64,000 nucleotides of DNA from Paraburkholderia sp. CNPSo 3274 (GCF_024206475.1 NZ_JAMBPR010000006.1:62001-126000), one strand, 5' to 3'. Positions 18,312 to 27,572 are shown, counted from the first letter of the stretch. Numbers and translations: made by a program. The notes: generated by a model not told the origin, from the sequence alone.

Positions 18312-19525
18312 GCCAGCAGCATCGAATTGGCATCGACGTGGTCCAGTCGTTCACGATGCCCGGCAGCATTCGCCTCACTTCGCTGCCACCGCTCGCGCTC
18401 TACGTGCATTTCCCGTGGTGCGTGCGCAAGTGCCCGTATTGCGATTTCAACTCGCATGAGTGGAAGGGCGAGCGCTTCCCCGAAGACGATTACCTCGACG
18501 CGCTGCGCGCCGATCTCGAACAGGCGTTACCGCTCGTCTGGGGCCGCCAGGTGCATACGGTGTTCATCGGCGGGGGGACGCCTAGCCTCCTTTCCGCAGC
18601 GGGTCTCGATCGACTGCTTTCGGACGTGCGCGCCCTGCTGCCGCTCGACGCCGACGCCGAGATCACGCTCGAAGCGAACCCAGGCACCTTCGAAGCCGCG
18701 AAGTTCGCGCAGTTTCGCGCGAGCGGCGTGAACCGGCTCTCGGTGGGCATCCAGAGCTTCAACGAGGCGCATCTGAAGGCGCTCGGACGCATTCACGACG
18801 CGGCGCAGGCGCGCCATGCGGTCGAGGTCGCGGCGCATACTTTCGACAACTTCAACCTCGACCTGATGTTCGCGCTGCCGCAGCAAACGCTCGCCGAATG
18901 CCAGGCCGACATCGAGATGGCGCTCTCGTTCAGGCCGCCGCATCTGTCGCTGTATCACCTGACGCTAGAACCGAACACGCTGTTCGCCAAGTTCCCGCCT
19001 GCCTTGCCCGACGACGACCAGTCCGCCGACATGCAGGACTGGATTCACGAGCGCACGTCGGGCGCCGGATACGGACGCTATGAGGTTTCGGCTTACGCAC
19101 AGCCGGATCGCCAGAGCCGGCACAACCTCAACTACTGGCGCTTCGGCGACTACCTCGGGATCGGCGCGGGCGCGCATACGAAGCTCTCGTTTCCGAACCG
19201 CATCGTGCGCCAGGCGCGCTACAAGCATCCGGCGACCTTTATCGATCAGGCGCGGGCGCGCACGCCAGTCCAGGAAGAGCACGAAGTCAGCGCGCGCGAT
19301 TTGCCGTTCGAGTTCATGCTCAATGCGCTACGGCTCGTGGAAGGGTTCCCGGTGCATCGTTTCATCGAGCGCACGGGACTGCCGATCACGACGATCGAAC
19401 CAGCGCTGCAGGAAGCCGAGCGGCGCGGGCTCATCACGCGCGATTACGAAAAGATCGCGCCGACCGAGTTGGGGCAGCGCTTCCTGAACGACTTGCAGGC
19501 GCTGTTCCTGAAAGATCCGCACTGA
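18308..19525 (+). CDS. hemW: HemW, radical SAM heme-binding protein
   Basis: 405 residues. The radical SAM cluster motif CVRKCPYCDF (CxxxCxxCxF) is the HemW form; true coproporphyrinogen oxidases (HemN) have an additional cysteine after it. IGGGTPSLL and VGIQSFNEAHLKALGR are conserved SAM-binding segments. HemW proteins are thought to act in heme trafficking. The start is a GTG with AGGAGG four bases upstream, overlapping the rdgB stop. It is often misannotated as coproporphyrinogen III oxidase. Confidence 0.93.
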   Translation: MSQQHRIGIDVVQSFTMPGSIRLTSLPPLALYVHFPWCVRKCPYCDFNSHEWKGERFPEDDYLDALRADLEQALPLVWGRQVHTVFIGGGTPSLLSAAGLDRLLSDVRALLPLDADAEITLEANPGTFEAAKFAQFRASGVNRLSVGIQSFNEAHLKALGRIHDAAQARHAVEVAAHTFDNFNLDLMFALPQQTLAECQADIEMALSFRPPHLSLYHLTLEPNTLFAKFPPALPDDDQSADMQDWIHERTSGAGYGRYEVSAYAQPDRQSRHNLNYWRFGDYLGIGAGAHTKLSFPNRIVRQARYKHPATFIDQARARTPVQEEHEVSARDLPFEFMLNALRLVEGFPVHRFIERTGLPITTIEPALQEAERRGLITRDYEKIAPTELGQRFLNDLQALFLKDPH

Positions 19526-19590
19526 GGTCGAAGCAGATCGACTGGGCGACTGCCGTCGCGTGTGCGTTTCGGGTTACAATGCGCGGCTCC

Positions 19591-19680
19591 GGAGGTGTGG
19601 CAGAGTGGTTGAATGCACCGGTCTTGAAAACCGGCGAAGGGGTAACCCTTCCGTGAGTTCGAATCTCACCGCCTCCGCCA
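19591..19680 (+). tRNA. tRNA-Ser(TGA)
   Basis: 90-nt gene with the long variable arm of serine tRNAs, acceptor GGAGGTG, anticodon loop CTTGAAA (TGA, reads UCA), T-arm GAGTTCGAATCTC and encoded CCA. A TACAAT -10 stands at 19575-19580. The gene ends in GCCTCCGCCA. Confidence 0.96.
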
Positions 19681-19988
19681 ATTCGTGAAACCTGGCGCGT
19701 CTCAGCGCCAGCGTGTCGTCAAAGTGCCGGCCGCCAGGCCGAAACACCACTGATCAACGAGATACGGTCCCTGTGCCGCGAGAGAACGCGTGGCCAACAT
19801 CGCGCCGTTAATAATCAGGACTGCGAGTTATTTTGCGATGACAGATCGGGCGCACGCAGACCGCAGCGACACGCCGATCGCAATTAAAGGGTCAAACCCA
19901 AAAATCGCCCCACCAAATCGTCCTCAATTCACTAGGTGAAAACCCTAATCATGAGGTAAAATCCGACCCATTGATGGGAAAGATCGCC
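19681..19988. other. Intergenic region after tRNA-Ser(TGA)
   Basis: A perfect 7-bp hairpin (CTGGCGC/GCGCCAG, 19692-19711) follows the tRNA but has no T run. Beyond it the sequence becomes AT-richer towards the next gene. I see no gene in this stretch. Confidence 0.4.
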
Positions 19989-20201
19989 ATGCCGCACCAA
20001 TACCAACTGCTCGAAAAATTCGCGTTTTCGCTTGTCGTCCTGTTCGCCGTGATGTGCTCCAGCTACATCGCGTGGAAGAGCTCGCCCGATCTGCGCGACA
20101 ACCTCCAGGTCGGCAAGGAACTGTTCCTGAAGAGCGGCGAGTATTCGTACGCCTGCGCGACGACCGTGGCCGATCCCTGCGCGCAGTTCCCGGTCGAATA
20201 A
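19989..20201 (+). CDS. Small single-pass membrane protein (70 aa)
   Basis: MPHQYQLLEKFAFSLVVLFAVMCSSYIAWKSSPDL: a short basic/polar N-terminus and one hydrophobic segment (about residues 12-30), followed by a periplasmic part with two cysteines (YACATTVADPC) that could form a disulfide. The ATG at 19989 has GGGAAAGA at a good distance; an ATG at 19974 is possible. I do not recognise a family. The function is unknown. Confidence 0.6.
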   Translation: MPHQYQLLEKFAFSLVVLFAVMCSSYIAWKSSPDLRDNLQVGKELFLKSGEYSYACATTVADPCAQFPVE

Positions 20202-20320
20202 GTCGCATCGAGCATCCTCGTCGTTTCGCACGTCCCGTGAACTACGCGGGACAGTTCTAATTGCTTCCCGCTGCGTATCGTCTAAGCTCGATTCAGGTTC
20301 CGCTTCCGAGCTTGTTCGAC

Positions 20321-20842
20321 ATGCTCATCCGCGTCCAGTGGTCTTGCGGTTCATCCGCACCTCGCGCCTCCCTCGCACGGCGCCTCGGTCTGGTTTTGCT
20401 GCTCGCGATTCTCGGGTGCCTCGGCGCCTGCACGATCACGCCGCCGCCCAAGCCGCTCCTCGTCATCCCCCCCGCGGCGATCAACAGCGCCACACTCGAC
20501 GACTACCGCACCACGGTCGCGAAGCACATCGTCGAGCACAATCCGTCCTACGTTCTGCACGGCGCGCCACAGGCCATGCTGCGCTCGCTCGTAGTCGTGT
20601 CGTTCACGATCAATCGCAGTGGCCAGATCGTGAAGTCATCGGTTTACCGGACCAACGGCGACGACGAAGCCGAAGCCACCGCCCTCGCAACACTGCGCCG
20701 TGCCGCGCCGCTGCCGCCGCCGCCCGGCGGCCTGCTCAATTCCGCGGGCCAGCTCGACATGTTCGAGGACTGGCTCTTCAACGACAACGGCAAGTTCCAG
20801 TTGCGCACGCTCGCTTCGCCGCAGGCGCAGAACTACCAGTGA
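20321..20842 (+). CDS. Lipoprotein with TonB C-terminal-like domain
   Basis: 173 residues. A basic, hydrophobic N-terminus ends in a lipobox (LGAC), giving a mature lipidated cysteine followed by TITPPPKP. The rest (AMLRSLVVVSFTINRSGQIVKSSVYRTNGDDEAEATALATLRRAAPLPPPP) matches the C-terminal beta-strand region of the TonB family. It is not a full TonB, because the transmembrane anchor and long proline spacer are missing. A role at the envelope, perhaps contacting an outer-membrane protein, is an inference. The ATG at 20321 begins the signal peptide. Confidence 0.72.
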   Translation: MLIRVQWSCGSSAPRASLARRLGLVLLLAILGCLGACTITPPPKPLLVIPPAAINSATLDDYRTTVAKHIVEHNPSYVLHGAPQAMLRSLVVVSFTINRSGQIVKSSVYRTNGDDEAEATALATLRRAAPLPPPPGGLLNSAGQLDMFEDWLFNDNGKFQLRTLASPQAQNYQ

Positions 20843-20894
20843 CCAACCACCTTCGCGCTGATGCCTGACGCGCGCCCGCCTGCTTACGCCCGCC

Positions 20895-20924
20895 TTGCCG
20901 CACGACGCGCACGGTCGTTATAAT
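20895..20924 (+). promoter_or_regulatory. Promoter upstream of the MFS carrier
   Basis: TTGCCG (20895-20900) and a perfect TATAAT (20919-20924) are 18 bp apart. The transcript would start near 20931, leaving a leader of about 300 nt before the MFS ATG at 21234. Apart from this, the 20843-21233 region shows no supported gene. Confidence 0.6.
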
Positions 20925-21233
20925 TTTTCGCTATCCCCAGCCGGCGCCCGCCGGCCATGCCTCTCGCCACGCGCCATCCGCGCCGCCGCGCGAGGCTTCG
21001 ACCGCGCTCCCGCCCTTTTGCGCCAATCGGCGCGCGCCCTGGCCGGTCAGGAATCAACGCGTACGGCCAGCGCTGTGCGATGCATACTGGCGAAGCGTCG
21101 CCGCCTGACGGACGCTGCTGGAGCGTCGAGCGCAAACCATGCGCGCCGCCACGCTTCGAGCCTGAACAAAGACGCCCGCGCAAGCCTCGCAAGACTCAGG
21201 CGCAAGCGCGTCACAACGACTGGAGACCCTTGA

Positions 21234-22550
21234 ATGTCCACCTCCCCCATTTCGCCCGCGCGCGCCGATCAGGCAAACGCAGCGAAGCAGCAAAGCACCG
21301 CGCGCGTGATCTTTGCGAGCTTTATCGGCACCGCGATCGAGTTCTACGACTTCTATGTGTACGCAACGGCCGCCGCGCTCGTGATCGGCCCCGTGTTCTT
21401 CCCGCACGGTTCGGCCACGGCGCAGGCGCTCTCGGCGTTCGTCACCTTCGGCATTGCGTTCGTCGCGCGGCCGATCGGCTCGTTCATCTTCGGCCACTTC
21501 GGCGACCGCATTGGCCGTAAATCGACGCTGGTGGCGTCGCTGCTCGTCATGGGCCTCTCCACCACGCTGATCGGCTTCCTGCCCGGCTATGACGCGATTG
21601 GCAGCCTCGCGCCGATCCTGCTGTGCATCCTGCGCTTCGGCCAGGGCATCGGCCTGGGCGGCGAATGGGGCGGCGCTGCCCTCCTCGCGACGGAATATGC
21701 GCCGCAAGGCAAGCGCGGCTGGTTCGGCATGTTCCCCCAGCTCGGGCCGTCGGTGGGCTTCCTCGCCTCGAATGGCCTTTTCTTCGGCCTCGCCTCGACG
21801 CTCTCCGACCAGCAGTTCCGCGACTGGGGCTGGCGCGTGCCGTTTATCGTCTCGGCAGTGCTCGTCGCGCTCGGTCTGTACGTGCGTATGAAGATCGCCG
21901 AAACGCCCGCCTTCAAGGCCGCTGTCGAGCGCGAGGAACGCGTCAAGGTACCGGTCGCGACACTGCTCTCGCAGTACTGGTGGCCGACGCTGCTCGGCGC
22001 GCTCGCCATGGTGGTGTGCTACACGCTCTTCTATAACGCCACGGTGTTCTCGCTCTCGCACGGCGTGACGGCGCTGCACATTCCGCGTCCGACCTTCCTC
22101 GGCATGCTGTGCATCGCGGTGGTGTTCATGGGCATCGCCACCCCGATCTCGGCCTGGCTTTCCGACCGCTTCGGCCGCAAGCCCGTGCTGATCGTCGGCT
22201 GCATTCTGGCGATTCTCTCGGGCTTCACGATGGAGCCGCTGCTCGGCAGCGGTGCGACGCCGCTCGTGTTGCTCTTCCTCGTGATCCAGTTGTTCCTGAT
22301 GGGCGCCACGTTCGCGCCGATGGGCGCGCTGCTGCCCGAGCTGTTCCCGACCAGCGTGCGCTACACGGGCGCGGGCGTCGCGTACAACCTGGGCGGCATT
22401 CTGGGCGCTTCGGTCGCGCCGTATATCGCGCAGGTGCTGGCCGCGCGCGGCGGTCTCTCGTGGGTCGGCGCGTATGTATCGATCGCCGCCTGCGTGAGCC
22501 TGTTCGGTGTCCTGTGCATGCGCGAGACGCGCCATACGTCGCTCTCGTAA
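21234..22550 (+). CDS. MFS transporter, metabolite:H+ symporter (MHS) type
   Basis: 438 residues with about 12 membrane segments. ASFIGTAIEFYDFYVYATAAALVIGPVFFP and the GHFGDRIGRKSTL loop are characteristic of the MHS branch (ShiA, ProP and YhjE relatives) that imports small acids or osmolytes with protons. The second signature SDRFGRKPVLIVG sits in the middle loop. The substrate cannot be told from sequence. The gene is monocistronic, with its own promoter about 300 bp upstream and a strong terminator. Confidence 0.92.
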   Translation: MSTSPISPARADQANAAKQQSTARVIFASFIGTAIEFYDFYVYATAAALVIGPVFFPHGSATAQALSAFVTFGIAFVARPIGSFIFGHFGDRIGRKSTLVASLLVMGLSTTLIGFLPGYDAIGSLAPILLCILRFGQGIGLGGEWGGAALLATEYAPQGKRGWFGMFPQLGPSVGFLASNGLFFGLASTLSDQQFRDWGWRVPFIVSAVLVALGLYVRMKIAETPAFKAAVEREERVKVPVATLLSQYWWPTLLGALAMVVCYTLFYNATVFSLSHGVTALHIPRPTFLGMLCIAVVFMGIATPISAWLSDRFGRKPVLIVGCILAILSGFTMEPLLGSGATPLVLLFLVIQLFLMGATFAPMGALLPELFPTSVRYTGAGVAYNLGGILGASVAPYIAQVLAARGGLSWVGAYVSIAACVSLFGVLCMRETRHTSLS

Positions 22551-22581
22551 CGCATCGCCGCATCAACGAAAAAGCGCAACG

Positions 22582-22618
22582 AAAAAGCGGAGGTCGCCAG
22601 GCGGCCTCCGCTTTTTTT
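22582..22618 (+). terminator. Terminator of the MFS gene
   Basis: AAAAAGCGGAGG and CCTCCGCTTTTT arms around a GC-rich loop, with a T7 run. Confidence 0.9.
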
Positions 22619-22638
22619 ATACCCCTTTTTTTATACCC
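22612..22638. repeat. Tandem 14-mer duplication after the terminator
   Basis: TTTTTTTATACCCC is followed at once by TTTTTTTATACCC, so the T-run side of the terminator has been duplicated. Confidence 0.7.
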
Positions 22639-22733
22639 TTTTGGATCGCGATTTTTTGATCGCTATGGGTACGCGCAACGCGTGTCTATACTCGAATCAA
22701 CAAGCGGGGAGCGATCTTCCGGGGGAGCCGACG

Positions 22734-22913
22734 ATGAACCTGCATCTGAGCAACGCCGACATTGTTCTGATCATCGCCCTCGCCCTGGGCATCTCGCTCC
22801 TGCTGGCGTTTCGCCTGCGCACCGCGAGCTGGCGAGCGGTCCTGCTCGAGGCGCTGGCGGCGAACGCCGCGGCAATTGCCGCGGTTATCGCGATTGAAAT
22901 GCTGCTTGCCTGA
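22734..22913 (+). CDS. Small two-pass membrane protein (59 aa)
   Basis: MNLHLSNADIVLIIALALGISLLLAFRLRTASWRAVLLEALAANAAAIAAVIAIEMLLA: two hydrophobic helices separated by a short basic loop (RLRTASWR), so both termini are likely on the same side. GGGGGAG precedes the ATG. No known family is recognised; the function is unknown. Confidence 0.6.
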   Translation: MNLHLSNADIVLIIALALGISLLLAFRLRTASWRAVLLEALAANAAAIAAVIAIEMLLA

Positions 22914-22923
22914 AGGCCGCCAT

Positions 22924-22950
22924 GCCGCTGGTGCCGCTGGTGCCGCTTGT
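22924..22950. repeat. Tandem 9-mer GCCGCTGGT, three copies
   Basis: Three consecutive units, the last with one mismatch (GCCGCTTGT), lie between two convergent small genes. Confidence 0.7.
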
Positions 22951-22970
22951 GCGGGACCGTTCGGCGGCGA

Positions 22971-23096
22971 TCAGCGATAGTAATAGCCGTGATGGTAGCC
23001 GCCGCCGTAGTAGCCGCCGGCCGGCACCACGACGCAGCCGCCCAGCGAAGCCGCGAGCAATGCGCCGGCGATGAGGGTAAGCGTCAATCGTTTCAC
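22971..23096 (-). CDS. Tiny lipoprotein (41 aa, GTG start)
   Basis: Reading leftward from a GTG with GAAGGGAG upstream gives MKRLTLTLIAGALLAASLGGC, a signal peptide with an LGGC lipobox, then a short mature part made almost only of Val, Gly, Tyr and His (VVVPAGGYYGGGYHHGYYYR). The start, lipobox and ribosome-binding site agree well, so I consider it a real gene although short. A second lipoprotein with the same CxVVPA start lies on the other side of waaC. The role is unknown; it is probably in the cell envelope. Confidence 0.72.
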   Translation of the reverse strand: MKRLTLTLIAGALLAASLGGCVVVPAGGYYGGGYHHGYYYR

Positions 23097-23366
23097 AGTG
23101 TTCTCCCTTCAAGTCAGTGTCTGTGTCCGGCCATGCGATGTCGGGCTGAACAGTTACGATTGAACACGACGGCGAAGGCGCGAGGCGTTGCAATTTGTAA
23201 GCAGCGGTGTGGCCCATGTAACAGCATGGGCGCTCAAAGCCTTTTGCATGCGCTGTTAGACGCGCCCATGCAATACAAGCGCGACACTTTTAACAAGCTC
23301 GTAATGGGAAACGGCGGGGAAAACACCCGAGGACACGCCGCAACGCGCGCGCCGAACCGCGAAGAC

Positions 23367-24374
23367 TCAAGCGGCGTGAACGCGCGATGACGGCGTAGAT
23401 GCGCCGCCGTCGCGCGCCGGGTAGATGCGATCGACGGCATCGATCGCCACCTGCACGGGCGGCACGTGATGGCCGTCGCCGATCGAGATCGAGCGATTGG
23501 GCGCACGCACGCCGCTGTGCTCGGCGTCGGTCGAAACGAAGACCATCACGGTCGGCTTGATGAGCGCGTGCGAGAGATGCACGAAGCCCGTGTCGGTGCC
23601 GACCACGAGCGCGCAATCCTCGATGCGCTGCGCGACCTGAGAAACCGTGAGGCGCGGCAGCACCGTCGCGCCCGGGATAAGCGCCGCGATCTCGCGCGCC
23701 GTGGCGTGCTCGTTATCGGAACCCCACGGCAGTTCGATGCGCAGGCCACGCGCGATCAACGCGTTGCCCAGCTCGCCCCAATGCTCGACCGGCCACTTCT
23801 TCTCGTCTTTCGAAGTCGCGTGAAAGAGCAGCGCCGTGGGCGCGTCAGGCGCGGGCAGCGCGGTGCCGTCGCGCGGAACGCGCATCTGGAACTCGGGCGG
23901 CGTGTCGACGGTGTAGCCGAGCGCCTCGCCGGCGCTGATGCGCATGCCGTGCCACGCATCGCACTTCGGACGCGGCCCGAAGCGGCCGTTGTACGCGAAG
24001 GCCGCACCGCGCTCGCCGAGGTCCTGCGAGAGATAGCCGAAGCGGCGCCGCCCGCGCGCGAGAAACGCAATGATCGCGCTCTTGTACACGCCGTGAATGT
24101 CGACGATGGCGTCGTAGCGGTAGGCGCGCAGTTCCGAAATCGACGCCCAGATCGCCTTGAAGTCGCTCCAGCGGCGTGCCTTCTTGAAGCGGCGCAGTGG
24201 CGCGCAGAGTACGCGGTCGACGCCGGCGTTCCAGCGCACGATGTCGGCGAAGGCCTCGTCCGCGGCCCAATCGACCTTGACACCCGGGAAGGCGCGCTGC
24301 ACGTCGGCCACAACCGGAAGCGCCTCGACGATGTCGCCGAGCGAAGTCACTTTGACAATCAAAACTCGTTTCAT
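23367..24374 (-). CDS. waaC: Lipopolysaccharide heptosyltransferase I
   Basis: Adds the first L-glycero-D-manno-heptose to the Kdo of the LPS inner core, at the cytoplasmic face. 335 residues of GT9 type: MKRVLIVKVTSLGDIVEALPVVADVQRAFP at the N-terminus, and LLFHATSKDEKKWPVEHWGEL and VGTDTGFVHLSHALIKPTVMVF in the nucleotide-sugar half. The ATG at 24374 matches the family start; the longer open frame upstream is not supported. It is not in a wider LPS cluster and is flanked by tiny lipoprotein genes. Confidence 0.92.
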   Translation of the reverse strand: MKRVLIVKVTSLGDIVEALPVVADVQRAFPGVKVDWAADEAFADIVRWNAGVDRVLCAPLRRFKKARRWSDFKAIWASISELRAYRYDAIVDIHGVYKSAIIAFLARGRRRFGYLSQDLGERGAAFAYNGRFGPRPKCDAWHGMRISAGEALGYTVDTPPEFQMRVPRDGTALPAPDAPTALLFHATSKDEKKWPVEHWGELGNALIARGLRIELPWGSDNEHATAREIAALIPGATVLPRLTVSQVAQRIEDCALVVGTDTGFVHLSHALIKPTVMVFVSTDAEHSGVRAPNRSISIGDGHHVPPVQVAIDAVDRIYPARDGGASTPSSRVHAA

Positions 24375-24616
24375 TGTGCTGCGGACCGTAGGGCCCGATA
24401 TTCCAGTCTTCAAGGGATTTCCGGAGATTCTAGCGGACGAACCTTGCGTCAACCTGCGAATAGGCGATCCAGGACGAGCAAAATCTGTCCCTTTCTTACT
24501 GATTCCTCGTGTGGCATCGACAATGCACGCCGTAAAACGCGCCGGGCCCGACACGCCAATGCGCGCCGGGCCCGGTCGGGGCGATCCGTCGAGGGATCGA
24601 TAAAATCGGTCAACGA

Positions 24617-24727
24617 CTAGTAGATGACGACCGGTGCGGATCTCACGTACATGGGCCGCGCCGGCACGACGATGCAGCCCGCCAGCATAATCGCGAGCAC
24701 GGCCGCCGCGAGCAGTTTTTTACTCAT
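24617..24727 (-). CDS. Tiny lipoprotein (36 aa)
   Basis: The ATG has GAGGGAG upstream and begins MSKKLLAAAVLAIMLAGC, a lipoprotein signal with an LAGC lipobox, followed by IVVPARPMYVRSAPVVIY. The mature part would be only 19 residues including the cysteine. It resembles the lipoprotein at 22971 in having C-x-VVPA and a tyrosine-rich end. Its role is unknown. Confidence 0.72.
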   Translation of the reverse strand: MSKKLLAAAVLAIMLAGCIVVPARPMYVRSAPVVIY

Positions 24728-24753
24728 GATAGCGCTCCCTCTGGCTTAAAAGA

Positions 24754-25071
24754 TCAGGCGGCCCAGTGGCCTTCGACCCAGTGCCAGTTCGGGCCGTGCG
24801 CGATCCAGTGGCCCGGCACCCAGTGATAGCCGACACGCTCAGCCTGCCAGTGGCCCCTCACCCACACGTACTGGCCGTGGTCCCAACGCCAGTGGCCCTT
24901 GTCCCACTCGTAGCCCACGCGCGGCGCCGGCACGACTTCCACGCGTTCGACTGGCGGCGGCGCGCTCGGCTCGACCACGACGATTTCGGCCAATGCGGGA
25001 GCCACCACAGCGCACGTGCCGGCAGCGACGATCGCGGCCTTGGCGATGAAGAGGCGAATGGAGTTGTTCAT
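24754..25071 (-). CDS. Exported YXWXGXW-repeat protein
   Basis: 105 residues with a signal peptide (MNNSIRLFIAKAAIVAAGTCAVVAPALA). The mature part consists of a Pro/Val spacer (VVVEPSAPPPVERVEVVPAP) and repeated Trp units: YEWDKGHWRWDHG, YVWVRGHWQAERVG, YHWVPGHWIAHG and WHWVEGHW. Such repeats occur in small exported proteins of proteobacteria, whose function is unknown. The ATG at 25071 has AAGGGTG upstream. It is adjacent to the 36-residue lipoprotein on the same strand. Confidence 0.85.
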   Translation of the reverse strand: MNNSIRLFIAKAAIVAAGTCAVVAPALAEIVVVEPSAPPPVERVEVVPAPRVGYEWDKGHWRWDHGQYVWVRGHWQAERVGYHWVPGHWIAHGPNWHWVEGHWAA

Positions 25072-25298
25072 GTTGATCACCCTTGATTTTTTGACGCCTT
25101 GATTGGCGTTACCCGATCAATGCGCGAGCACGGCGTTGCGCTGACAGCGGCGGTGTAACGGCGCAGGGTGAAGTGAAACGGAATATTTCGGTATGGCGGG
25201 CGGCCGCAGCGCGCGAGCAGAACGGCGCGTAGGGAAAAGCGGGGCGAATACGACGAACGACGCGCGCAGCGCAGCGCAGCGGCTGCGCGCGTTAAAAC

Positions 25299-25553
25299 TC
25301 AAGCCTGCGGAATCTCGATCTTGACCTCGAGCACTTCGAGATCGTCCTGACGTTCGAGGCTCACGCGAATGTCTTCATCGGAGATCTTCACGTACTTCGA
25401 AATCACCGCGACCAGTTCACGTTGCAGGGCCGGCAAATAGTCGGCGGGCGGATGGCCGCCTGCGCGCTCGTGAGCAATGATGAGCTGCAGGCGTTCCTTC
25501 GCTACCGAAGCGGACTTCTTCTTCTCGCCGAGAAAAAACGTAAGAAACGACAT
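25299..25553 (-). CDS. minE: Cell division topological specificity factor MinE
   Basis: 84 residues. Stimulates MinD ATPase to drive pole-to-pole oscillation, so that FtsZ rings form at midcell. [32 protein letters not shown] contains the membrane-targeting and MinD-binding region; the C-terminal half ([33 protein letters not shown]) is the dimerising beta domain. It is the last gene of minCDE, 14 bp after minD. Confidence 0.97.
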   Translation of the reverse strand: MSFLTFFLGEKKKSASVAKERLQLIIAHERAGGHPPADYLPALQRELVAVISKYVKISDEDIRVSLERQDDLEVLEVKIEIPQA

Positions 25554-25567
25554 GACGTTCGCCTCCC

Positions 25568-26383
25568 TTACTTGCTACCGAAGAGGCGCTGCAAGAGGCC
25601 CGGCTTCTGGTAATCGGTGAAGCGAAGCGACTTGTCCTCGCCAAGAAAGCGCGACACGACGTCCTTGTACGACTCGGCGACGTCGGTGCCGTCCAGATGC
25701 ACAGCCGGCAGGCCCTGGTTCGATGCGTGCAGCACCGCTTCCGATTCGGGAATCACGCCGATCAGTTCGATGCGCAGGATCTCCTGAATGTCGTTCAGCG
25801 AGAGCATCTCGCCTTCGCTCACGCGCTTCGGGTTGTAGCGGGTGATGAGCAGGTGCTCCTTGATCGGGTCCTTGCTTTCGATCGCTCGCTTGGTCTTCGA
25901 CGACAGCATGCCGAGGATACGGTCCGAGTCGCGCACGGAAGACACTTCCGGGTTCGTCACGATGAGCGCTTCGTCGGCGAAGTGCATCGCGAGCAGCGCG
26001 CCCGACTCGATGCCCGCGGGCGAATCGCACACGATGTACTCGAAGTCCATCTTGCGCAGGTCCTCGATTACCTTCTCCACGCCTTCTTTCGTGAGCGCGT
26101 CTTTATCGCGCGTTTGCGAGGCCGGGAGAATGAAGAGGTTTTCACACTTCTTGTCCTTGATGAGCGCCTGATTGAGATTCGCCTCACCCTGGATCACGTT
26201 GATCAGGTCGTACACGACGCGGCGCTCGCAACCCATGATGAGGTCGAGATTGCGCAGGCCCACGTCGAAGTCGATGACCGCGGTCTTGTGGCCGCGCAAC
26301 GCGAGGCCCGATGCGAAACTCGCGCTCGTGGTCGTTTTACCGACACCACCTTTGCCCGAAGTCACCACAATGATTTTTGCCAT
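25568..26383 (-). CDS. minD: Septum site-determining ATPase MinD
   Basis: 271 residues. The deviant Walker A motif [20 protein letters not shown] is at the N-terminus, and the C-terminal amphipathic membrane-targeting helix ([12 protein letters not shown]) is intact. It binds the membrane in the ATP form and recruits MinC and MinE. It lies between minC and minE, on the same strand. Confidence 0.98.
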   Translation of the reverse strand: MAKIIVVTSGKGGVGKTTTSASFASGLALRGHKTAVIDFDVGLRNLDLIMGCERRVVYDLINVIQGEANLNQALIKDKKCENLFILPASQTRDKDALTKEGVEKVIEDLRKMDFEYIVCDSPAGIESGALLAMHFADEALIVTNPEVSSVRDSDRILGMLSSKTKRAIESKDPIKEHLLITRYNPKRVSEGEMLSLNDIQEILRIELIGVIPESEAVLHASNQGLPAVHLDGTDVAESYKDVVSRFLGEDKSLRFTDYQKPGLLQRLFGSK

Positions 26384-26475
26384 TCCCTTACCTTGCGTTC
26401 GTCAGTTTCTCAGTTTGGTCTCATCGCGTGCCGGTCATGCCCCTGCTCGCCTGCGCACGACGCTCGAGCTGCGAC

Positions 26476-27357
26476 TCAGGTGAGCCTCAACGGTTCGATC
26501 AACAGCTTTTCTTCCTCGAGCCGGATTTGAGCCGGCTTGCCCCGCACGTCGTCGGCGAGTGGAACTTCAGTGGTACGGTAGATGCCCGCAATCGAAATCA
26601 GTTCCGCCTCGAGGCTCGTGCAGAAAATGCGCGCCTCGTGGTTGCCGTGCACGCCCGCGAGCGCGCGGCCGCGCAACGGCGCGTAAATGTGGATGTTGCC
26701 CTCGGCGATCACTTCCGCGCCGTTGGAAACGAGGCCGAGCACGACCACGTCGCCCTTCGCGTAGATGCGCTGGCCCGAGCGCAACGGCCGGTCGATCACG
26801 AGCGTAGGTTCCGCACCACGTGCGCCGGACGCGCCAGCGTCGAGCGCCGCCGCTGCGTTCACCGTTGCCGCCGCGCTCGCTTCGGCGGCGGCCGGATCCG
26901 TGTCGGCGGTAAAGAGTTCGGGCTGCGCAGCGGTGGCTTGCGGCGCGGCCGGAGCGGCGGCCGAAGCGATGGCAGAAGCATTCGATGCCTCGCCGTCGCT
27001 TGCGCCTTCTTCGGCGGCCGGCTTCGCGCCCGCGCCGCGGCGGTCGCGTGCCTCGAGGAACGGCAGGCCTGCCGCAGCGGCCCAGCCGTGTTGTTCAGGT
27101 TGTGCAACCACGCCTACCGGGCGCATGCGCACGCTTTCGAGCAGACGCGCAATGTCGCCGAGCGCAACCTGCTCGCCGTCGGCGAGACGCCGCACGTCGA
27201 TCGCGACAGTGTCGTTTGCGAAGAATTCGGGTGTCGTCTCGAAGCGCCGCGTGAGCTCGGCGCGCATGGCATCGAGCTCGGTCGTCTTGACCACGAACAG
27301 AAGCGTATCGACTGAACCGCTCTTCAGTTCAAAATATGGCGATTTTCTGGGCGACAT
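26476..27357 (-). CDS. minC: Septum site-determining protein MinC
   Basis: Inhibits FtsZ polymerisation away from midcell. At 293 residues it is longer than the E. coli protein (231). The extra length is a low-complexity Ala/Pro/Glu linker (about residues 110-190) between the N-terminal FtsZ-binding domain ([23 protein letters not shown]) and the C-terminal beta-helical domain ([19 protein letters not shown] with the MinD-binding RSGQ, then [18 protein letters not shown]). Such extended linkers are common in this bacterial group. It is the first gene of the min operon. Confidence 0.96.
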   Translation of the reverse strand: MSPRKSPYFELKSGSVDTLLFVVKTTELDAMRAELTRRFETTPEFFANDTVAIDVRRLADGEQVALGDIARLLESVRMRPVGVVAQPEQHGWAAAAGLPFLEARDRRGAGAKPAAEEGASDGEASNASAIASAAAPAAPQATAAQPELFTADTDPAAAEASAAATVNAAAALDAGASGARGAEPTLVIDRPLRSGQRIYAKGDVVVLGLVSNGAEVIAEGNIHIYAPLRGRALAGVHGNHEARIFCTSLEAELISIAGIYRTTEVPLADDVRGKPAQIRLEEEKLLIEPLRLT

Positions 27358-27572
27358 GGCGTTCGGCTAAAAATTTTGCGTATTTTACAGGCGTGGACGC
27401 ACACGGCCATTATTTTTAATGGTGTATTCGGCCAAATTCGCTGCCAGATACGCACAAACAAAAATGGCGCAAAAAAGCGCGCGGCGCGTGCACGAGCGAT
27501 CTGGCTCGGTGTGTCGTCCGGAGGGAAGCGAAACGCGGGCGCTAGCGCGCGCAGCGGCGCGAACGCCGGGCG

